In this document: positions 7,852 through 15,841 of the stretch, one piece after another | Layout: each line of letters begins with the position of its first letter | Numbering within the stretch: the stretch's first letter is position 1 | Source: an uncultured Alphaproteobacteria bacterium | Lineage (GTDB): Bacteria; Pseudomonadota; Alphaproteobacteria; Geminicoccales; Geminicoccaceae | Length of the DNA: 32,187 bases | Direction: 5' to 3' | NCBI GenBank assembly: GCA_902826935.1 | Contig: CADEGR010000018.1 | Coordinates: 6,245-38,431, forward strand | Made by a program: the position numbers and the translations under genes | The notes under the pieces: model-generated | Told to the model about the DNA's origin: nothing | Database searches by the model: none | The model's input: only the letters and a program-made list of their open reading frames with translations

Positions 7852-8643
7852 ATGGCGCAGAACAAGATGTCTTCCGGGGACGGGCTGACGGATGCGTTCC
7901 GCTCGCTGCAGTGGACGATCCGCGACCTGAACAGCACGGTCGATCAGCTCGGCCAGTCCTATGAGGGGGTCAAGCGCTCGCAGGGCGTGTTCGGCTGGGC
8001 CGGCGCGATCATGTCGGTGCTGCTGCTGACCGCCCTGGTCTGGATGGCCAACGACATCGTCCAGCTGCGCAACCAGCTGGACAAGACCGCGAACCGCTTC
8101 GACGTGCTCGACGCCCAGATCGTGGCGCTCAACAGCCAGCTCGCCAATGTCGACATCAAGCTGTCGTCGGTCGGCGCCGACATCGCCGCCGCCAAGGCCG
8201 GCCTGGGCGCGGGCGGCAACGCCCCCCAGCCAGCGGGCGTGGTCCAGGCCGCCCTGCGGCCGGGCGACGTCGGCGCGGCACCGGCTGGCGACGAGGCCCA
8301 AGGCGGCGCCATCCCGACCGCGGATGGCAACTGGCTGGTGGCACCCTCGCCGACCGCGCCGCGCGAGCAGCTGAGCCCGGACGAGCGCAGCGCCAGCACC
8401 GAGACCGTCACCGAGCCAGAGCCGGCGGCGGCCGAGCCGGCAGCCGAAGCGCCGGCCGAGGTGGCCGCGGTCGAGCCGACCGAGGTGCCGGCCGCCGCCG
8501 AGGAAGCCGCGCCGCCGAAGAAGAAGGCCAAGGCCAGCGGCGGCGGCAAGCTCTCCGATAGCGCGCTGCTCGCCTATGACGACGCCGAGATCGACAGCAG
8601 CGACGAGCTGCTGCTGCTCGACGAGAACGGCCAGCCGAAATAG
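7852..8643 (+). CDS. Uncharacterised single-pass membrane protein with coiled coil
   Basis: A 263-residue protein I do not recognise. Residues 1-45 are cytoplasmic and helical (LTDAFRSLQWTIRDLNSTVD). One membrane helix follows (about 48-67, WAGAIMSVLLLTALVWMAND), then a heptad-like stretch (about 68-120) with LRNQLDKTANRFDVLDAQIV. The second half is a low-complexity Ala/Glu/Pro linker (about 125-230) with a PPKKKAKASGGGK basic patch. The acidic end reads ALLAYDDAEIDSSDELLLLD. The layout suggests an envelope scaffold with a periplasmic coiled coil, but the codon bias is the only firm support that it is a gene. It stands alone between an SDR and convergent ndk. The first ATG has only a weak ribosome site. 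Confidence 0.7.
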   Translation: MAQNKMSSGDGLTDAFRSLQWTIRDLNSTVDQLGQSYEGVKRSQGVFGWAGAIMSVLLLTALVWMANDIVQLRNQLDKTANRFDVLDAQIVALNSQLANVDIKLSSVGADIAAAKAGLGAGGNAPQPAGVVQAALRPGDVGAAPAGDEAQGGAIPTADGNWLVAPSPTAPREQLSPDERSASTETVTEPEPAAAEPAAEAPAEVAAVEPTEVPAAAEEAAPPKKKAKASGGGKLSDSALLAYDDAEIDSSDELLLLDENGQPK

Positions 8644-8645
8644 CC

Positions 8646-8659
8646 CGGCGCGCGCGCCG
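8646..8659. other. GC palindrome between convergent genes
   Basis: CGGCGCGCGCGCCG is a perfect 14-bp palindrome in the 28-bp gap between the membrane protein stop and the ndk stop. It could stop transcription from both sides or slow it, but there is no T-run on either strand. Confidence 0.3.
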
Positions 8660-8671
8660 CGGCCGCCGGCG

Positions 8672-9094
8672 TCAGCCGACGATGTCGAGGCCGGCGAAGA
8701 AGTAGGCGATCTCCTGGGCCGCGGTCTCGGGCGCATCCGAGCCATGCACCGAATTGGCCTCGATCGACTCGGCGAAGTCCTTGCGGATCGTGCCGGGCTC
8801 GGCATTGGCGGGATTGGTCGCGCCCATGACCGAGCGGTTCTTGGCGATCGCGTCCGCGCCCTCCAGGACCTGCACGACCACCGGCCCGGAGGTCATGAAG
8901 CTGCACAAGCCATCGAAGAACGGCCGCTCCTTGTGGACCGCGTAGAACGCCTCGGCCTGGGCGCGCGACAGCTGGATCCGGCGCTGGGCGACGATCCGCA
9001 AGCCCGCCTGCTCGAAGCGCGCATTGATCTGGCCGGTCAGGTTGCGGCGCGTGGCGTCGGGCTTGATGATCGACAGGGTCCGTTCGATGGCCAT
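8672..9094 (-). CDS. ndk: Nucleoside diphosphate kinase
   Basis: Transfers the gamma phosphate from ATP to other nucleoside diphosphates through a phosphohistidine. The protein has 140 residues, the normal bacterial length. It opens with [14 protein letters not shown] (lysine at 11), carries [18 protein letters not shown] near residues 87-104, and has the catalytic histidine at 117 in [13 protein letters not shown] lies 8 nt before the ATG. It follows holC by 91 bp on the same strand, but it probably has its own promoter in that gap. Confidence 0.98.
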   Translation of the reverse strand: MAIERTLSIIKPDATRRNLTGQINARFEQAGLRIVAQRRIQLSRAQAEAFYAVHKERPFFDGLCSFMTSGPVVVQVLEGADAIAKNRSVMGATNPANAEPGTIRKDFAESIEANSVHGSDAPETAAQEIAYFFAGLDIVG

Positions 9095-9138
9095 CCGGGG
9101 CTCCTTGGGGCGACTGCAGGGGTTGCGGTTCTGGCCGG

Positions 9139-9167
9139 CTTATAGCCAGCCGGGCGCGGCCTTGGAA
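9139..9167 (-). promoter_or_regulatory. Candidate ndk promoter
   Basis: On the minus strand TATAAG (9139-9144) is a 5/6 match to the -10 box. TTCCAA (9162-9167) sits 17 bp upstream as a weak -35. The predicted transcript would have a leader of about 40 nt before ndk. Confidence 0.4.
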
Positions 9168-9185
9168 GACGTGGCAGGGGCGCGC

Positions 9186-9653
9186 TCAGCCGTCCGCGGC
9201 CGCGACCGAATCGGCTTGGCGCCAGCCACGCTCCGCCTGCTGCCAGTAGACCAGGCCGGCGCCGGCCGCGCGCCAGCGCTGCCAGAGCTGGCGCGCTTGG
9301 CCAAGGGCCGCCTCGTCGCCGCCGTCGAACAGCACCAGGACCCGCTCGATCTCGGGCGGCGGCTCGGCCTCGGCGCCATCGACCAGGACCAGGACCGAGG
9401 CGCCGTTGCGAAAGTCCGGCTGGTGGCTGAGCAGGATCGGCTGCGCCTCGACCGGCCCGTCCGCGGCCGTGCCATGGGGCAGGAAGCTGTCCGGCACCAG
9501 GGTCCAGAGCGCCCGGCTCAGCGCCTCCACCCGTTCGGCCGAGGATGCCAGCACCAGCGCCCGCTGGCCGCTCGCCAGCGCCTTCTCGAGCAGCTGGAAC
9601 AAGGCCGGCTCGAGCGGCGTGCGGGTCAGGTGGTAGAAGCCGAACTGGGCCAT
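9186..9653 (-). CDS. holC: DNA polymerase III chi subunit
   Basis: A 155-residue chi subunit, part of the clamp-loader complex, which links it to single-strand-binding protein. It shows the family pattern MAQFGFYHLTRTPLEPALFQ at the start, then ALVLASSAERVEALSRALW and a LPHG motif near residue 58, and ends with LWQRWRAAGAGLVYWQQ. It starts 13 bp after the pepA stop, the same pepA-holC order as in E. coli and many proteobacteria, which supports the call. It is expected to be cytoplasmic and cotranscribed with pepA. Confidence 0.93.
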   Translation of the reverse strand: MAQFGFYHLTRTPLEPALFQLLEKALASGQRALVLASSAERVEALSRALWTLVPDSFLPHGTAADGPVEAQPILLSHQPDFRNGASVLVLVDGAEAEPPPEIERVLVLFDGGDEAALGQARQLWQRWRAAGAGLVYWQQAERGWRQADSVAAADG

Positions 9654-9666
9654 GCCGGCCAGACGC

Positions 9667-11172
9667 TCAGGCCTCGTAATGGTCGGCGATCAGCCGGTCG
9701 AGCAGCCGGATCCCGAAGCCGGTCGCCCCCTTGCCGGCGAGCGGCAGGTCGCGCTTCGACCAGGCGACCCCGGCGATGTCGAGATGGGCCCAAGGCACGT
9801 CGCCGACGAAGCGCTGCAGGAACACCGCCCCCGCCGTGGCGCCGGCCTCGCGGGCCCGGCCGGTGTTCTTGATGTCGGCGATCTCGGACTTGATGTGCTT
9901 GGCGTAGTCGTCGCCGAGCGGCATCCGCCAGAGGCGCTCGCCGACCGCCTTGCCGGCCGCCTCGAGCTTCTGCGCAAGCTCGTCGTTCGGGGTGAACAGG
10001 CCGGCCTGCTCATGGCCCAGCGCCACGATGATGGCGCCGGTCAGGGTCGCCAGATCGATCATCGCCTTGGGCTTGAAGCGCTCGCGGGTGTAGTGCAGCA
10101 CATCGGCCAGGACCAGGCGGCCTTCGGCGTCGGTGTTGATCACCTCGATCGTGGTGCCGGACATCGCGGTGACCACGTCGCCCGGCCGCTGCGCATTGCC
10201 GGACGGCATGTTCTCGACCAGCCCCAGCACGCCCACGACATTCGCCTTGGCCTTGCGTCCGGCCAGCGCCAGCATCGCGCCGAACACGGCGGCCGCCCCG
10301 CCCATGTCCCACTTCATGTCCTCCATGCCGGCGGCCGGCTTGATCGAGATGCCGCCGGTGTCGAAGCAGACACCCTTGCCGATCAGCGCCACCGGCGGCT
10401 CGCCGCGCGCCCCGCCCTGCCATTGCAGCACCGCGACATAGGGCGGCTGATGGCTGCCCTGGGCCACGCCCAGCAGGGCCCGCATGCCGAGATGCTCGAG
10501 CGCCGCCTGGTCCAGGATATCGACGGCGAGGCCGACCTTGCCGCCGGCCTCGCGGCAGATATCGGCAAACGCCGCCGGGGTCAGCACATTGGCGGGCTCG
10601 CTCACCAGATCGCGCCCCTGGAGCACGCCCGCCGCAATCGCGCTGGCCGCCGGCCAGGCGGCCGTGGCCGCCCCCGGCTCGGCCAGATGGACCGTCAGCT
10701 TCGCGATCTCGGCGCCATCCTCCTCGGCCTCGTCCTCGCGCCGGGTGTGGTATTTGCTGAAGCGATAGGCGCGCAAGGCCGCGCCCTGGGCGAGCCGGAC
10801 GGCCAGCTCGGCGGTGTTGGTCCGGCTGCCCGGCAAGGGCTCGACCACCAAGGCGGCAGCGCGCAGGCCGAGCGCCCCCAGGCGCGCTGCCAGCCGGCCG
10901 CCGACCGCTTCGAGATCGAGCGCGCTGGCCGCCGCCGGATCGTCGAGCGCCATGATCAGGAGCCGGTCGAGGCCGAGGCCGGCCGGGCAGATCAGATCGA
11001 TGCTGCCGCGCTTGAACTTGTCGCCGGCCAGGCCGATCGCCCGCTTGACGGCGCCGCTGGTCTGCCGGTCGAGCTGCTCGCCTTTGGCGCCGAGCCCGCC
11101 CTCGCCGGTCGCCAGCAGGACGACGCAGCCGGTCGTGGGAAGGGCCTCGAGGGCGGCAAAATCGATGTGCAT
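9667..11172 (-). CDS. pepA: Leucyl aminopeptidase (M17, PepA)
   Basis: Cytoplasmic zinc/manganese aminopeptidase that removes N-terminal residues from peptides. The protein has 501 residues, the usual length. The metal and catalytic residues are all present: Lys266 and Asp271 in GKGVCFDTGG, Lys278, Asp289, and Asp348, Glu350 and Arg352 in NTDAEGRL. These line up with the E. coli PepA set at a constant offset of 4. An N-terminal macro-like domain (about 1-170) precedes the catalytic domain. In some bacteria PepA also binds DNA; nothing here tests that. It is transcribed away from lptF, an arrangement also known in E. coli. Confidence 0.97.
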   Translation of the reverse strand: MHIDFAALEALPTTGCVVLLATGEGGLGAKGEQLDRQTSGAVKRAIGLAGDKFKRGSIDLICPAGLGLDRLLIMALDDPAAASALDLEAVGGRLAARLGALGLRAAALVVEPLPGSRTNTAELAVRLAQGAALRAYRFSKYHTRREDEAEEDGAEIAKLTVHLAEPGAATAAWPAASAIAAGVLQGRDLVSEPANVLTPAAFADICREAGGKVGLAVDILDQAALEHLGMRALLGVAQGSHQPPYVAVLQWQGGARGEPPVALIGKGVCFDTGGISIKPAAGMEDMKWDMGGAAAVFGAMLALAGRKAKANVVGVLGLVENMPSGNAQRPGDVVTAMSGTTIEVINTDAEGRLVLADVLHYTRERFKPKAMIDLATLTGAIIVALGHEQAGLFTPNDELAQKLEAAGKAVGERLWRMPLGDDYAKHIKSEIADIKNTGRAREAGATAGAVFLQRFVGDVPWAHLDIAGVAWSKRDLPLAGKGATGFGIRLLDRLIADHYEA

Positions 11173-11267
11173 GTCAGGGGGGCTCCGAATCGCAGCTGGA
11201 CTATGAGGCGCACCGCGGATCGCTGCCGGCGCTGCTGGTTTATGCGTGTATGCCGGCCACCTCTCTG

Positions 11268-11273
11268 TATGAT
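11268..11273 (+). promoter_or_regulatory. Candidate -10 box directly before lptF
   Basis: TATGAT ends 8 bp before the lptF ATG, and there is no ribosome site between them (ATAGCCGCCG). If this is the -10 box, the transcript would begin at or next to the ATG and be leaderless. No good -35 box is seen near 11245-11250. Confidence 0.35.
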
Positions 11274-11281
11274 AGCCGCCG

Positions 11282-12412
11282 ATGAAAATCTATCTGCGAT
11301 ATCTGCTCTGGCAGCTGACCCTGCCCACGCTGTTCGCCACCCTCGCCTTCTCGGGCGCGGTCTGGCTGTCGCAGTCGCTGCGCTTCGTCGATCTGATCGT
11401 CAACAAGGGCCTGCCGCTCGCCACCTTCCTCTATCTGACCGTCCTCCTGTTCCCCTCGCTGCTCCTGGTGATCCTGCCTTGCGCCGTGTTCTGCGCGGTG
11501 CTGTTCGCCTATTACCGGCTGACCCAGGAAAGCGAGCTGGTGGTCATGCAGGCGGTCGGCCTCTCCAATATCCAGCTGGCCTTGCCGGGCCTGGTCCTGG
11601 CCCTGGTGGTGACCGGCATCGGCTATGCCAACAGCCTGTATCTGGTGCCGACGGCGTTTCGCCAGTTCCGCGATCTGCAATACCAGATCCAGCGCGACTT
11701 CTCGCATGTGCTGCTGCAGCCGGGCGTGTTCAACACGCCGGCACCGGGGCTCACCGTCTATGTCCGCGATCAGCAGGCGGGCGGCGAGCTCTCGGGCATT
11801 CTGGTGCATGACGAGCGCAAGCAGGACCGGCCGGTCACCATGATGGCCGAGCGCGGCATGCTGCTGCAGGGCGACAATGGGCCGTTGATCGTGCTCGAGC
11901 GCGGCAGCCAGCAGGAGCTCGATCTGCAGGCCCAGGCGCGGCGCAGCCTGTCGATTCTGTATTTCGAGCGCTACACTTTGGACCTCGCGGCGGCGACCTC
12001 GCCGCCGACCGACCGCCAGCGCAAGCCGCAGGAGCTGTATCTGAACGAGCTGCTCAATCCGGATGATCCGACCATCGACGAGGAGCGGCGGCGCGAGCTG
12101 ATCGCGGAAGCCCATCAGCGCCTGACCATGCCGCTCGCGGCGACCGCCTTCGCGCTGATCGGCATCACGATCCTGCTGACCCGCGCCTTCGATCGGCGCG
12201 GCCCTGGGCGCGGCATCCTGACCGCGGTGCTGCTGGCGATCGGGATCCAGGCCGCGAGCATGGCGGCCGGCAACCTCGCCGAGCGCAATCTCGCCTTCGT
12301 GCCGATGCTTTATGTCGCCGCGCTCGGACCGATCCTGATCTGCCTGCTGCGCCTGGCCGGCTACCGGCTGCTGCCGCGGCCGCGGCGCCGCGCGCCGCTG
12401 GCGCCTGCCTAG
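11282..12412 (+). CDS. lptF: LPS export permease LptF
   Basis: Inner-membrane subunit of the LptB2FGC machine that pulls lipopolysaccharide out of the membrane and passes it towards LptA and LptD. The 376 residues have the YjgP/YjgQ fold. It begins with MKIYLRYLLWQLTLPTLFAT. Three helices (about 10-120, with the conserved YYRLTQESELVVMQAVGLSN loop) are followed by a periplasmic beta-jellyroll (about 125-270) and three more helices. The C-terminus is basic (LLPRPRRRAPLAPA). The lptG gene follows after 10 bp. LptB is not in this window. Confidence 0.95.
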   Translation: MKIYLRYLLWQLTLPTLFATLAFSGAVWLSQSLRFVDLIVNKGLPLATFLYLTVLLFPSLLLVILPCAVFCAVLFAYYRLTQESELVVMQAVGLSNIQLALPGLVLALVVTGIGYANSLYLVPTAFRQFRDLQYQIQRDFSHVLLQPGVFNTPAPGLTVYVRDQQAGGELSGILVHDERKQDRPVTMMAERGMLLQGDNGPLIVLERGSQQELDLQAQARRSLSILYFERYTLDLAAATSPPTDRQRKPQELYLNELLNPDDPTIDEERRRELIAEAHQRLTMPLAATAFALIGITILLTRAFDRRGPGRGILTAVLLAIGIQAASMAAGNLAERNLAFVPMLYVAALGPILICLLRLAGYRLLPRPRRRAPLAPA

Positions 12413-12422
12413 GCGGCCGGGC

Positions 12423-13571
12423 TTGGCACGCTTCGGAGCACTCGGGTTCGAGGACGCGCGGCGGGATCGCCGCGGCGTCAGCCTGTCGCCCACCCTCTCG
12501 CTCTACATCGCCCGTCAGGTCCTGGCCGGGATCTGCGTCGCCTGGCTGGGGCTGAGCCTGGTGGCGCTGGTGGTCGATCTGATCGAGCTGTTGCGCCGGG
12601 CCGGCTCGCGCGCCGATGTCGGGCTCGACATCGTGGTCGTCATGGCCCTGCTGCACGCGCCCTTCCTGATGCAAAAGCTGATGCCGTTCTCGGTCCTGTT
12701 CGGCACCATGTTCAGCTTCCAGCGCCTGACCCGGAGCCAGGAGCTGGTGGCGGCGCGCTCGGTCGGCGTCTCGGTCTGGCAGTTCCTGACGCCGGCCCTG
12801 CTGGTCGTGTTCGGCCTTGGCGTGTTCATGGTGGCCGCCTTCAATCCGCTCGCGGCCAGCCTGTTCGCCCGCCATGAGAAGCTTGACCACGACTACTTCT
12901 CCAACACCGCGAGCCTGGTCGCGGTGTCGCAAGGGGGTCTCTGGCTGCGCCAGGAGACCGGCCAGGACCAGGAGCTGCTGGTCCATGCCCGGCAGATGAC
13001 CCGCGACCCGCCGGTCCTGGTCCGGGTGGTGGTGTTCTTCTACGAGAACCAGCGCTTCGTCGCCCGCGCCGATGCCGCCTCGGCGGTGCTCGAGCCCGGC
13101 CATTGGCGCCTGGTCAAGCCGATCTATTCCAGGCCCGACGGCAGCAGCGAGCTGCGGCCGGAGCTGCTGATCCCGACGGATCTCACCCAGGATCGCATCC
13201 AGGACACCTATGCCTCGCCCGAGACCACCTCGTTCTGGGACCTGCCGAACTTCATCAGCACCCTCGAGGCGGTCGGCCTCTCGGCGCGCGAGCACCGGCT
13301 CTACTGGAATGGCCTCCTGGCCCTGCCGATGCTGCTCTGCGCGATGCTGCTGATCGGCACCACCTTCTCGCTCCGCCTCGCCCGCCGCGGTGGCACCGGT
13401 CTGCTGATCACGGGCGGGTTGCTTGCCGGCTTCGCTTTCTACATCTTGTCCGACGTGGTCTTCGCGATCGGTTTGTCGGGCCGTCTGCCGCCGGTCCTGG
13501 CAGCCTGGACTCCAGCCGGCGTCGCCATCCTGCTCGGCGTCACCACGCTGCTCCATCTCGAAGACGGCTAG
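12423..13571 (+). CDS. lptG: LPS export permease LptG
   Basis: The partner of LptF in the LPS transporter. The 382-residue protein has the same layout: SPTLSLYIARQVLAGICVAW opens the first helix, FQRLTRSQELVAARSVGVSV is the conserved coupling loop, and three helices close the protein (about 295-378). No ATG is available near the fold start. The only in-frame start between the previous stop and the first helix is TTG at 12423, which gives about 20 extra charged residues before the usual SPTLSLY beginning. The reading frame and spacing (10 bp after lptF, 10 bp before lptD) fit an operon. Confidence 0.93.
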   Translation: MARFGALGFEDARRDRRGVSLSPTLSLYIARQVLAGICVAWLGLSLVALVVDLIELLRRAGSRADVGLDIVVVMALLHAPFLMQKLMPFSVLFGTMFSFQRLTRSQELVAARSVGVSVWQFLTPALLVVFGLGVFMVAAFNPLAASLFARHEKLDHDYFSNTASLVAVSQGGLWLRQETGQDQELLVHARQMTRDPPVLVRVVVFFYENQRFVARADAASAVLEPGHWRLVKPIYSRPDGSSELRPELLIPTDLTQDRIQDTYASPETTSFWDLPNFISTLEAVGLSAREHRLYWNGLLALPMLLCAMLLIGTTFSLRLARRGGTGLLITGGLLAGFAFYILSDVVFAIGLSGRLPPVLAAWTPAGVAILLGVTTLLHLEDG

Positions 13572-13581
13572 CGTCTGGAGG

Positions 13582-15813
13582 ATGGCTCTGCGCGATTGTC
13601 TTGGCCGGCCTGCCGGCTTGCGCGCCACGGGGCGCGGCCGCCGCTGGCGCCAGCTCTGCGGGCTGGCGCTGCTGCCGGTGGCGCTGCTGCTGGCCGATGG
13701 CCGCGCCGGCGCGGTCGAGCTGGGCGAGGGGCCGGCGCTGCTGGTCGCCGACGACGTCCAGGTCGACGACCGGACCAAGGTGATCACCGCCACCGGCCGG
13801 GTCGACATCACCCGCGGCGAGCGCCGCCTCCTGGCCGATCAGGTCCGCTACGACCAGACCGCCGATCAGATCGAGGCGATCGGCAACGTCACCCTGCTGG
13901 AGCCGAGCGGCGAGGCGGTGTTCGCCGACCGGGTGACGCTCTCGGGCGATCTCAAGAATGCGGTGGCCGAGCGGCTGCGGGCGCGGATCGATGCCACCTC
14001 GCGCTTCGCCGCCGCGCGCGGCCGGCGGATCGACGGCACGCGCACCGAGATGGACCGCGCGGTCTATTCGCCCTGCCCGCTGTGCGCCGATTCGAAGCGG
14101 CCGCCGCTCTGGCAGATCAGCGCGCGCAAGATCAGCCATGACGAGGCCGCCAAGGAGGTCCGCTACCGCGACGCCTTCTTCGAGCTGTTCGGCTTCCCGG
14201 TCTTCTACACGCCCTATTTCGCCCATCCGGATCCGACCGTGAAGCGCAAGTCCGGGCTGCTCTCGCCGACCTTCGGCAATGACAGCAATCTCGGCCTGAC
14301 CGCGGAGATCCCCTATTATTTCGCGCTCGCGCCCAACTACGACCTGACCCTGGCGCCGATCATCACGACCCAGGAGGGTCTGGTCCTGACCGGCGAGTAT
14401 CGCCAGCGGGTGCGGCGCGGCCGCTTCGATCTCGGCGGCAGCATCACCTATGGCAGCGAATCCGAGGACGATGCCGACGATCAGGCCGAGAACAGCGCGG
14501 CGCGCGGCCATGTGGTCGGCGATGGCCGGTTCGGGCTGGGCAATGGCTGGGGCTGGGGCTACGATCTGTTCGTCGCCTCGGACGACACCTATCTCGACCG
14601 CTATGGCTTCAGTGATCAGAACATCCTGACCAACCGCCTGTTCACCGAGCGGCTGTTCGGCCGCAGCTATGCTGCCTTGAGCGGCTATGGCTTCCAGGGT
14701 CTGCGCGAGGATGACGACCAGGGCCTGATCCCGGTCGTGCTGCCGCTTGCCGAAACCGAGCTGCAGAGCGATCCCTTGATGTTCGGCGCGCGCACCTTCC
14801 TGAACAGCAGCGTGCTGGCGCTGACCCGGACCTCCGGCCTCGACACCCGCCGCTTCTCGACCACCGCCGGCGTGACGGTGCCCTGGCTGGGCCTGCTTGG
14901 CGACCAGTTCGACCTGACCACGAGCCTGCGCGGCGACTACTACAACATCGACGGCGACCCGATCACCTTCGAGGATGACGGCCAGCAGTCGGAAGCCCGG
15001 CTGATTCCGTCCGCCTCGCTGTCCTGGCGCTGGCCCTGGATCGGCGACAGCTTCGGCTACAGCTCGGTGATCGAGCCGATCACGGTCTTGAACGTGCTGC
15101 CGACCGGGACCAACAGCGACGACATCCCGAACGAGGACAGCCTGGACCTGGAGTTCGACGACACCAATTTGTTCGAGCCCAGCCGGTTTCCCGGGCTCGA
15201 CCGGGTCGAGGAAGGGACCAGCGTCAGCTATGGCCTGCGCTACAGCGTGTTCGGCGACCAGGGCGAGATCTTCAACGCGCTGTTCGGCCAGATCTACCGC
15301 CTGCAGCCGGACGAGCAGTTCGACGCCAATAGCGGCCTGGACGGCCATTTCTCCAACTATGTCGGCCGGGTCGAGACCACGCCGACCGACTGGTTCTCGG
15401 CCCGCTACCGCTTCCGCCTGGATCGCGACCAGCTGACGCCGGTGCGCAACGAGGTCCGCGCCGTGCTCGGGCCGCAGTTCTTCCGGGCCGATGCGACCTA
15501 TCTCTCGCTCGAGGACGATCCGTCGGTCGCCGAGGAGTTCCAGGCGCGCGAGGAGCTGACCACCGGCATCCTGATCGGCCTTGGCCCGGAATTCGCCGTG
15601 CGCGCCCAGACCCGGCGCGATCTCGAGACCGCGAACACCATCGCCAACACCTTCGGCTTGATCTATCGCAACGCGTGCCTGCTCCTGATCGGCGGACTTG
15701 AACAGGATTTCACGAAGGACCGCGATGCCGGCGGTGGCACCACATTCTCGTTTCGCGTTACCTTCCAAAATCTCGGCGAGATCGGCGGCGAGGGCTCGGT
15801 GCCGGGCTTCTAG
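13582..15813 (+). CDS. lptD: LPS-assembly outer membrane protein LptD
   Basis: Outer-membrane barrel that inserts LPS into the outer leaflet. From the ATG at 13582 it has 743 residues: a signal peptide (about 1-44), an N-terminal OstA/jellyroll domain (about 50-160, with VDDRTKVITATGRVDITRGE) and then the barrel. A CPLC motif lies at residues 165-168. LLSPTFGNDSNLGLTAEIPY is the highly conserved barrel entry. The protein ends in GGEGSVPGF with a terminal Phe, as expected for BAM-assembled barrels. The frame is open back into lptG, but TCTGGAGG precedes the ATG at 13582. LptE was not seen nearby, as is common in alphaproteobacteria. Confidence 0.96.
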   Translation: MALRDCLGRPAGLRATGRGRRWRQLCGLALLPVALLLADGRAGAVELGEGPALLVADDVQVDDRTKVITATGRVDITRGERRLLADQVRYDQTADQIEAIGNVTLLEPSGEAVFADRVTLSGDLKNAVAERLRARIDATSRFAAARGRRIDGTRTEMDRAVYSPCPLCADSKRPPLWQISARKISHDEAAKEVRYRDAFFELFGFPVFYTPYFAHPDPTVKRKSGLLSPTFGNDSNLGLTAEIPYYFALAPNYDLTLAPIITTQEGLVLTGEYRQRVRRGRFDLGGSITYGSESEDDADDQAENSAARGHVVGDGRFGLGNGWGWGYDLFVASDDTYLDRYGFSDQNILTNRLFTERLFGRSYAALSGYGFQGLREDDDQGLIPVVLPLAETELQSDPLMFGARTFLNSSVLALTRTSGLDTRRFSTTAGVTVPWLGLLGDQFDLTTSLRGDYYNIDGDPITFEDDGQQSEARLIPSASLSWRWPWIGDSFGYSSVIEPITVLNVLPTGTNSDDIPNEDSLDLEFDDTNLFEPSRFPGLDRVEEGTSVSYGLRYSVFGDQGEIFNALFGQIYRLQPDEQFDANSGLDGHFSNYVGRVETTPTDWFSARYRFRLDRDQLTPVRNEVRAVLGPQFFRADATYLSLEDDPSVAEEFQAREELTTGILIGLGPEFAVRAQTRRDLETANTIANTFGLIYRNACLLLIGGLEQDFTKDRDAGGGTTFSFRVTFQNLGEIGGEGSVPGF

Positions 15814-15841
15814 GCCGCCCGCCGGGGAACGGGATGACCTG

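Noticed and set aside
9652-11811. 719-residue open frame on the plus strand
   Set aside because: It covers pepA in antisense and runs into lptF in another frame; no recognisable protein.
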